From: Setophaga petechia
Taxonomy: Eukaryota > Chordata > Aves > Passeriformes > Parulidae
Direction: 5' to 3'
DNA: 64,000 nucleotides
NCBI GenBank assembly: GCA_024362935.1
Contig: JANCRA010000168.1
Coordinates: 62,001 to 126,000 of the forward strand
In this document: piece by piece, positions 55,901 through 64,000 of the stretch
Position numbering within the stretch: position 1 is the stretch's first letter
How the letters are laid out: each line of letters begins with the position of its first letter
Notes under the pieces: generated by a model
What the model was told of the DNA's origin: nothing
Databases searched by the model: none
Seen by the model: only the letters and a program-made list of their open reading frames with translations
Made by a program: the position numbers and the translations under genes

Positions 55901-58900
55901 GCCCTGTTTGAAGCACCAGGCAAATGGAACAAGTAGTGCCGGAGTGATTTCATACAGACAAAAAGACAAAATGGAACAAACGTGGTTTAATGAGAAAGAC
56001 ACATTGTGTCTCAACAAAGGCAAAATGACAAAAGACGGAGCGTAGCCAACACCAAACCTCTTACATTTGCTGATCAATCTAATACTACTAATAAATCTTG
56101 AATAATCCTAATGTATCTTAACTAAGATGTTGAGGAGATTCCTAATAGGGATTCCTATCATGTCAACTAACTAATTCAACAAACCTAGAAACTTAGAAAA
56201 CAGTCTCTTCTTCCTATCTTTCCTATTTAGTCCTATGGACGCCTAACACTTGCTGGCCCTGGACGAGCTACAGCCTTGTCTAATTTGGCCTTTTCTTCTT
56301 GGGGAGAGGCTCTGCTTCCTTGCGAGGGCGATGTCTTCTCCTGTGTTTGTTCCTTTCCTTCATGGTTTCAAACACCCTGGAAGATAGGAAACAAAGCATC
56401 CGCTGGTCAGTTTAGTAGACACCATTCAAGCAAGGGCCAAGATCTGGGTTTTAGTGTGAATGTCTGTCTTTTTGGGCACTGGCACATTGGTTAATTGATC
56501 AGCACCATGAGTGCCATCTTTCTTGTTCCAGTGCCTTGAAAAGTCTTCCTCCTTTTGCTGCATCCTATCTGGAATTTGACCAGCAGCATCAAAGCAAGCT
56601 TGGATGGATCTATTCCTACACTTGCATCAACTGTGTCTTGTTGGGGCACGGCAAGGTTTCATGGTGAATGCTGGGTTTGAACGAAGCTCTTTGGGTTCGA
56701 GGTGGCTTGTAAGCTTGAGCACGGCTGCGAGGGGCCATGCTGCAAGTGCCCCCAGCTTGCCCTGCAGTGCCGATGGAAAGGGTCAGCCTGTTTTAGTCCA
56801 AAGGCGCAGCTTTGAGCAGAAAGAGGAGGAACTTGCGCACCGTTTGCACTGCCCGCAGGGAAAGGGGCCTGCCGCCGAAGGGGGCGGCTGGCGCGGTTGG
56901 CAGCAGGGACAGTCGGCGCTGCGAGCCCTCTTGCGGTTTCTCTTGCCTGTCTCGCCATTCTCCTTTCTGGGGGGGCTTTTGCTGCTCTTTGCTTGGCCCA
57001 CACCCTGGAAATCAAAGAATCCTTGTCAATCTTTCCTTCCTCTCAGCAGGCTGGAAATCAGGGCATCCAGCAGAAAAATCTATCAGCCTAAGCAAATCCT
57101 CCCAAACCGGCAAGAGCTGAGGAAACGGCTGCGTTTTTTGCCAGTGGGCTGCGGCAGGCTGCCAAGCCAGAGCTTGGAGGGAAATACTCCTGTTTTCTAG
57201 GGGCCAAAGGGCTGGGATAAATAGCAGGGTATCTAGAGTCCAACATTTCCATCAATGTCTAGGGAATGGGATTTCAATCCAGTCAAATTAGGGAAGACAC
57301 ATGGTTAGGCATTTTATACAACCCAAGAGAATCTCTCTCTCTCTCACTGTGTGAACCAAATTTCTCTTTACCGGTAAGGAAAGTTTTAGGGGAGTCGCAG
57401 CAGCGGCAGCTGCTTCTTGGGGAGGATGCTGACATGCTACAAAATCTCCCTGAAAATCTGCAGCATATCCACGAAGGCAGCCCGCATTGCTGATGTCAGC
57501 AAGCAGTGGGGAATGAAGGGTGTGATAGGAGTCAGCCAGGGTGCCAGCCCTTGAGAAAGCCATCTGGAGAGAGTCAAGGCCCATTTTGGCGGCAGTGCTG
57601 CTTTCTTGGCTCAAAGTTACGCTCCAGAATTGCGTCTTTCAGGGCAGCAGCATGAGGAAGCCCTGGGCAGCCTCTGCTGTGCCTTTCCCATCTCATGGGA
57701 CGATGCCATCCTGGCAAAGCGGTGTTTGGCATGGCTGGCCAGCAGGTTTTCTCCCCTTCCCCCAGTTTCTCCACCCTCCTGGCACGTCTGGACTTTCTTC
57801 CCCCTCACCTGAGCAAGAGTGCTGGCAACTTGATGCTCCTTTTTCCAAGAGTAGTAGTACTCCACACACTGTGCCACACTCTTAGTCTGGATCTGTTGTC
57901 AAGAGAAAAAGAAGGAGTCTAAAGTGGAGTAGGGTGCATTGGGGAAAAGGTCAAATATGGAGCAAAACCAGGAAGTGAAATCATGAAGTAAAGGGAGTAG
58001 GGTGTCCAATGAAATCAACATGGAGAAAGAGAGGCATCATGCAATGGAGTAAACTGTGTCTTATGCTAGGTGGTAACACACGTCATGCACAGATCAACAA
58101 CAAATCCATCTAGCACACTTCTTCTTTCCCGCTTCACTCCAGTTCTGGCAGCACCAGGTCTTGTGGAAGCAGCAGCAAAGCTGTGCCAAGGGCCTGACAG
58201 AATCAAGCTTCATCTTCCACAAGAGCTTGGAGAAAAGGGCCGCAGAGGCAGGATCATCCTTTTCACACAGGCCTTTGATGTCCCGTTTTGTTCCTACTTG
58301 AACATACTTGGGACTTGAGAAGAGAGAGACTGAAGGCCAGTGTTTGCTAGCAGAAATAAGCCAGCTTTCCTCCTGATGAACTGCTCAGGTAAAGAGTGTC
58401 CCGTGGCTTTACCTGCTTGTGGATGAGATGAAAATCCTTGCCGTAGGTGTGGAAAGCCTTTTGGAAGGACTCCTTCTCCTCAGGTGTCCATCTATCAGAG
58501 CCTGGCAATAAAAAGCAGCAGGTGAATGGATCCCTTGATGCACGTGAAGCAGATCCCACTGGCTGCCGACAGAAAATCCTGGCAGGCCCTCATTGACGTC
58601 TGTGTACGTGTCTGCTCCCTCAGAAGGTAGTGAAGACAGGAGCAGGCATTCCCCCGGCAAAAGGATTGGAAAAGAAGTCAAGCGCAAGGACTAGATGCTG
58701 GTGCTTTCCCCAGCCCCCGAGAAGACAAGACCTTGTGCTGCTGTTAAGCACAGTTTGTTGAAGCAGAAATGCTTGCCACAAGAATGAAGGGGACGGCAGC
58801 AGCTGTCAGTGACGGAAGAAGTTCTGCTTTGCTTACCTGCGTAATGATAATCAGCCATGGCATGGCCTGGAGCTGTTGGAGGTCCCCCTGAGAGCAACAT

Positions 58901-59371
58901 CTGCAGAGCCTCCTGCAAGATCAAAAGGGGAGAAGGCTTTAGCCACCCCACCACATTCCAAATGAGCCCAAAATCACAGACGCTGCCTTTCAGCTCTTTT
59001 GCCTCTTCACACATTCAAGCGACTGTATGCCATGTGGGTGAAACACTGTCATTTGCTCCCAGTGGCTAGTTTTTGCTGCCCAAGCCTTTGATCCTGGTCC
59101 CCAAGAGTGGCATTTTGCACAGAAACCTCATGATTTTGCTGCTCCTGCACCCAGAATGGCCTCAGCTGACTGAGGCTTCTAGCAATTTGCCCTCCAAATG
59201 TCTTGGAGAAGCCAGATCTCCGGGCGATTGACAAGGCAGCAGGCTGCAGGAGCTTGCGCCGCCACCGCCGCCAGGAGGGAGATTGTCCCTGCTGGAGCCG
59301 TTTGGGCTGAGACCCGGTGCAGCTGGAAGAGACACAGCAGGCAGCAAGTGCTCTGCTCCCTGTGAAGACCC
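51944..59371. repeat. Array unit 8 (7428 bp)
   Basis: The longest unit: it has the 7-bp intron-2 insertion and none of the deletions. Nearly identical to unit 7 across E5 to E7 and to unit 9 across E1. Confidence 0.95.
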
Positions 59372-60369
59372 TTCTTCAAAGAGCAGCCAGGAAAGGCTGT
59401 CCCAGTGGCCGCGCCTTCTGCATTCCCTGTGCCCTCTCCTCTTCTCTGCGCCCATCAGCCGCCTCTTACCGGAACGCTGCCGCGTGCCTGGTGCAGGCAG
59501 TGCAGGGCGCGCTCCAGGTTAGCTGCTGCCCCGGGAAGGCCACGGGAGCTGGCCATGTCCAACAGTTCTCTTACTGCAAGCACAAGAAAAAGGCAGCGAA
59601 AATCAGCCTTGAGGCCAGGCAGGGCAAAGGTTGCCCTGCAAGGCAGAAGGAAAGCCCAGGAGCTAAAGACAGCAGCTAGGAGAGCACAAAAAGGAGAGTA
59701 AAGACAGCGCCAGCTGAACCAAGGCCCCACGCACTGCTGGCTGTCCCTTCAAAGCAGCTTCTGTCATAAGAAGCAAGGCCCAATCTCCCCTCTTCCAGTG
59801 GCAAATGGCCCTGAGCAATTTGGAGAGCAAGATGCTTGCTCCTTTTCCTGCTCTGCTGCAAAAGCAGAGCATTCTCCTTGCCTCTCACACTTCTACACGA
59901 GAAGATGGGCCAGACAAGGAGAGAAGCAGAGCCTGCAAAACGCCGCCTTTTGCCGCAAAAGCAGCCTTTGAAAGACCCAAGTTTGTCAGGGGTGGAAGGA
60001 AAGCTTGAAGCAAAGCTACCTCTGTCAGGTTTTTGCATGTCAGAGTCATCTTCCTCCCAGGGCTTCCAGACCAGGCTTGCATGCTCTTCTTCCTCGCTTG
60101 GTGGTCTGCTCTGCAGCTCTGGGAGCTCAGCCTGAAAGTCGCTGCCAACATTGATGTGCCTAAAGGAAGAAGGAGTTGAAGGGAAGAAGGGCAAGTGGTC
60201 AAGAGACCCTGTCTGTGGAGCCACATGCTTGAAGCAATCCCAGCCTGACTCTGAAAGAGCACGTCTCCTCCTCGCCATTCCTCCACTTTGCTGTCCTTTA
60301 ACCCTAGGCCAAAACTTACGGCTCAGTGTGGGCTCTTGCTTTCCTTTTGATTCTGCCTCTCCTTTCCAC
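56280..60369 (-). CDS. Gene copy 9: ZNF541-like ELM2-SANT-C2H2 protein
   Basis: Exons E1 60020..60369, E2 59470..59573, E3 58837..58912, E4 58413..58501, E5 57809..57892, E6 57372..57563, E7 56841..57004, E8 56280..56376. Its coding variants match copy 8 (FKHVAPQ, AELPELQ, KSVAQC, KRNRKR). It differs from copy 8 in intron 2, where the base after the shared GAT is G rather than T (59230 versus 51801). Its candidate E0 is at 61533..61630. Confidence 0.82.
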
Positions 60370-63300
60370 CTGAAAGAGATCAAAACAATGCTGCCGTTAA
60401 AACTCCTTCTGCCCAGGATATGTCAGTAGCCTTCCTTCTCATCCTCCTCATCATTGCAAAGCCCCAGCTCCTCTGTCCCAGCTCCTTTCTCTTTGCTGTC
60501 ATTGCCGCCTTTTGGAGGTGGAATTTCCTAGGCAGGAGCCTCTAGCAGTCAGCAGCTTCCTCAGGAGGGGAAGCAGAAGGCCATGCACTAGTCTCTTCAG
60601 TCCTGGGGCCGCTGACAAGAGCCAGAAGAATGGCCTGGAAGATGTGCCAGGGCAGGCTTAGGTTGGCTACAAGGAAACGCTTCTTCACCCAGAGGCTGCT
60701 TGGGCACTGCAACAGCCTCCCCAGGGAAGGGCTCCCAGCACCAAGCCTGACTGAGCTGCAGCAGTCTTTGCACACTGCCCTTGGGCACAGGGTGTGGTTG
60801 CTGAGGCTGCCCTGGGCAGGCCCTGGAGCTGGGCTCCCTGATCTTTGAGAATCCCTTCCAAGCCAGAAATTTCTGTGCTGCTGTGATGGTGTTCCTGAGA
60901 AGATGGCATTTCACAGCTGCCCCTAAGCATGAGGCAGAAGCAGCCCAACATGCATTGAAAAAATTATCGATGAAGATATTAAAAGACAATGTATCTAGAA
61001 GCCATTGTAACTATGCAAGTCTATCAGAATTGCTGATAGCAGATCATTTTTGAAGTTGAAAGCCTTTGTTTGAGGAGAAGCGCAGTAAAATGCTTCCACG
61101 CCCTGAACGACAGGGATCCCAGAGGAGAAGTGCCACATTCTGCTTTTGAAGCTTTGCAGCAGGTGTGAGCAGAGTCAGGGCATAAAGGCATTTGTAGACA
61201 CTGAGCCCCTGAACTCCTGAGCCATGAACAATTTGTTTTGGGGTCACCACAAGAGAGTTTTAGCAGTGAAATGGTTGCTGAGAGCTTTCAATCAGGTCCT
61301 GCGTGGACGAGGACCTGCAACTGCACTGTGACACCTGTCTACGTCCTCTAAGGAAAGGTGTGTGTCTCCCCTGGAGGCAAGATGATGCCTTCAGAAGCTG
61401 CAGCCTGCTTTCATGTGGAAGCTGGTGTGGGGAAAGTGAGCACGCAGCCAGTGTGTGGTGCTTGGTGGGAGAGGCAGCTGGAGCCTCCTGCCCTTGTGTT
61501 AGTGCTTTGAGGGCAAAGGGGGATTTTCTTACCTTTGACATCCCAAAGTGCTGTGGGGATGCCTGGCGGCAGAGGTGGAGACCAGGATGTCGGTGCAGAG
61601 GCCGGGTGAGGCGCTGAGTGCACAAGGTGGCTGGTCAGAGAAAGCCCAGGAGCTGATGCTGCAGCTGCTGCTCCAGCGCTGCTCCACCAGCGTTCCACCA
61701 ACGGCCACAGGAGCAGGAGACAATGACAGTTGCTATGGGCACAGCTCAACATTCCATGTAGAAGCCCAGGGGAGTCATGGGACTGAAAGAGGCCAGGGCC
61801 ACCTCTGCCCCTTTTACTTCTTCTGCTGCAAGTTTGCCCTGAGAACCTTCCCATTGGGGCTTTTCTCCTCAGTCGTCTGATGAGAGGGGCAAAAGCAGTG
61901 CAGGGACAGCCCTGGCTCTTCTTGGTGCTTCTCTGGAGGCTGCCTCCAGCTGAATGTGCACAGGAGCCTGGCTCTGTCCAAGGGCCCAGACCTCATCTCC
62001 TGCCCTGGAGAAGCAGAAGGACTCCTCCTGCTGGCTCTCCTCCAGCTCTGAGAGGAGCTAGAATTTGCAAGAATCTGTCCAGCGCAGAGCCATCTGCAAA
62101 GCTTCCTCTCAACGTGGAGCCATTCATATTGCCCCCTTTCTCAATTCTCCTTTGGCTGCCCAGTAATGTCACTTGACGCTTTCCCTCTTTTGGGGCTCTC
62201 AGCTGCTCTCCCACCTCATCACTCCTTCCTTGAAACTTGCAGAAACAGCATGTTTCTCAGGGCAACTGATGGGGACACACACACACAGGTGCAGCACGCC
62301 GGCATTTCTGTAGCAACCATGAATGCAGAATTTCTATATCCCTCTTCCAGCTGCCTTGCAGAAGCTAGGTGTTTATCTGCAAAGACTCTGGGATTCCTGT
62401 CATCGGGGAACACTACCAGAATTACTTTTGGTCACTGATGGCCCTCACCTTTGTTTTAATGCCTAGATCCCAGATATGACAAAAGCCGGCCAGTTTGGCT
62501 GCTTTCCTGCCTATGCTCAAGGAAAAGCAAATCTTGCTTCAGTCCCAATCTTGCTTCCTTCCCAGCCTGCCCGTTAGCCACACGCCAGCAAAGTGAAGCC
62601 GCAGATGGAACAAGTCCCACTGCAACGCAGATACTTTGTAGGCTCCAAAGCCCAGCTGCACCGGCTCCATCACACAAGGCCAAGCTTCCCTCGGCTTGCC
62701 ACAAGCAGCCTGGCAATTGCCCCCTCCCTCAGCCCCTCTCCACCCTCCACAGCCCCTGCCACCAAAGCCTTGCTAGGCAGTGCCATTTGCTGGGCTAGAT
62801 AAAAGAGTGACTTTGATTCTTCTTTGCTGCAAATACCTAAGCTGTGAGAAGTGAGAGGAGAAGGATCACACCCGCTCTGCTTTAGCTAAGGAGATTGCTG
62901 GAGGCCCAGAGTGGGAGACTGGTCCTTGAAAGAGAACCTGAAACTGAACTCCTGCTGCCTTGGTGGTGCATGTGGATATGAATTGGATAGAATCGGAGAG
63001 GTCAGAAAGGTCCTCCAAGGTGGTCAGGTCCATCAGTCGTCCAAAATGAAAGAAAGTGATGTTGCTGGGCTACAAAAAGGACTAAAGCCGCTGCTTTTAC
63101 GCCAGAAAAGATGGTGAGACCAGAGCACTGCTTTAGATCCTATCCATTGAATTAAACAAAGCCTCCCTTTCCATTCCCAGCTGAGAGCTTTAGGAATCAA
63201 AGGATGAAGCCCCAGCGTTATTTCACTGGCAGTAAAGGAGACACACCTTTGCAAGTCCTTTGCCAGCTGAGCAAGGGGCTGGGCCAGGGGGAGGTGGCGT

Positions 63301-64000
63301 GTGCCCAGATTCTTCTCTCAGGCCAAGTGCCCTGTTTGAAGCACCAGGCAAATGGAACAAGTAGTGCCGGAGTGATTTCATACAGACAAAAAGACAAAAT
63401 GGAACAAACGTGGTTTAATGAGAAAGACACATTGTGTCTCAACAAAGGCAAAATGACAAAAGACGGAGCGTAGCCAACACCAAACCTCTTACATTTGCTG
63501 ATCAATCTAATACTACTAATAAATCTTGAATAATCCTAATGTATCTTAACTAAGATGTTGAGGAGATTCCTAATAGGGATTCCTATCATGTCAACTAACT
63601 AATTCAACAAACCTAGAAACTTAGAAAACAGTCTCTTCTTCCTATCTTTCCTATTTAGTCCTATGGACGCCTAACACTTGCTGGCCCTGGACGAGCTACA
63701 GCCTTGTCTAATTTGGCCTTTTCTTCTTGGGGAGAGGCTCTGCTTCCTTGCGAGGGCGATGTCTTCTCCTGTGTTTGTTCCTTTCCTTCATGGTTTCAAA
63801 CACCCTGGAAGATAGGAAACAAAGCATCCGCTGGTCAGTTTAGTAGACACCATTCAAGCAAGGGCCAAGATCTGGGTTTTAGTGTGAATGTCTGTCTTTT
63901 TGGGCACTGGCACATTGGTTAATTGATCAGCACCATGAGTGCCATCTTTCTTGTTCCAGTGCCTTGAAAAGTCTTCCTCCTTTTGCTGCATCCTATCTGG
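59372..64000. repeat. Array unit 9, partial (4629 bp)
   Basis: Runs from E2 of gene copy 9 through E8 of gene copy 10 and is cut by the window edge. E1 is like that of unit 8 (His variant). The intergenic part near 63050 shares a G with unit 6 (near 40790). Confidence 0.95.
63708..63804 (-). CDS. Gene copy 10, partial: last exon E8 only
   Basis: The last exon (second half of the C2H2 finger, basic tail and TAG stop) with its acceptor TTCCAG at 63805. E7 and all upstream exons would lie past the right edge of the window. The sequence matches E8 of the other copies. Confidence 0.72.

Larger units (their letters stand above)
1..64000. repeat. Head-to-tail tandem array of ~7.42 kb units, one gene per unit
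   Basis: The same sequence recurs at 1, 7423, 14845, 22267, 29689, 37111, 44529, 51944 and 59372, always in the same orientation, with no unique sequence between units. Spacings are 7422 (five times), 7418, 7415 and 7428 bp. By eye the copies are almost identical, differing by scattered single bases and a handful of indels of 1 to 13 bp. The array runs off both ends of the window, so the true copy number is at least 8.6 and unknown above that. Unit borders given here are arbitrary: they use the first base of the window as phase. Large units that each hold a gene resemble gene-bearing macrosatellites such as human D4Z4 in layout only; there is no sequence relation. Confidence 0.98.

Noticed and set aside
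1..64000. Large regular repeats as a CRISPR array or bacterial rDNA-like array
   Set aside because: The unit is 7.4 kb and contains a spliced animal gene; there are no short palindromic repeats with spacers and no rRNA sequence.
1..64000. Endogenous retrovirus or other virus as the source of the repeat
   Set aside because: No gag, pol or env motifs, LTR pairs or primer-binding sites were seen; the only mobile-element traces are short CR1-like pieces.

Overview
The window is eukaryotic, vertebrate-type DNA, most likely from a bird. The evidence is short introns with GT-AG sites, two fragments resembling CR1 LINEs, and a multi-exon gene for an ELM2-SANT-C2H2 protein. There is no prokaryotic gene organisation; the many overlapping short open frames on both strands are exon read-throughs, antisense shadows or chance.

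The whole window is one head-to-tail tandem array. A unit of about 7.42 kb repeats from the first base to the last: five units of 7422 bp, then 7418, 7415 and 7428 bp, then a partial unit of 4629 bp. The copies differ by scattered substitutions and a few small indels. Both window edges lie inside the array.

Each unit carries one gene on the minus strand. I traced it by splice sites, phase and domain continuity. Exon E1 encodes the first half of an ELM2 domain, E2 and E3 finish it, E4 and E5 encode a SANT domain, E6 is a probable Ala-rich exon, E7 is a basic GC-rich exon ending in the first half of a C2H2 finger, and E8 is a small last exon that completes the finger and ends in a basic tail and a stop. 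An ATTAAA polyadenylation signal lies about 290 bp after the stop. Eight complete E1-E8 copies and two partial ones are present. From E1 to the stop the product is about 384 residues. Domain order and motifs match ZNF541 (relatives TRERF1 and MIDEAS), a germ-cell cofactor that recruits HDAC1/2. I found no N-terminal zinc fingers, and the 5' end (start codon and exons before E1) is unresolved; one candidate upstream exon (E0) is given.

The 2.1 kb between the stop of one copy and E0 of the next holds the 3' UTR, the polyadenylation site and, by inference, the promoter and 5' exons of the next copy. The copies are mosaics of shared variants, which points to gene conversion or unequal exchange. 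Copies 2 and 3 carry a 1-bp insertion in E1 that changes which upstream frame can join the ELM2 domain. The most interesting reading is a macrosatellite-like amplification of a germline chromatin-regulator gene, as on sex chromosomes or a germline-restricted chromosome; the sequence alone cannot show the chromosome.
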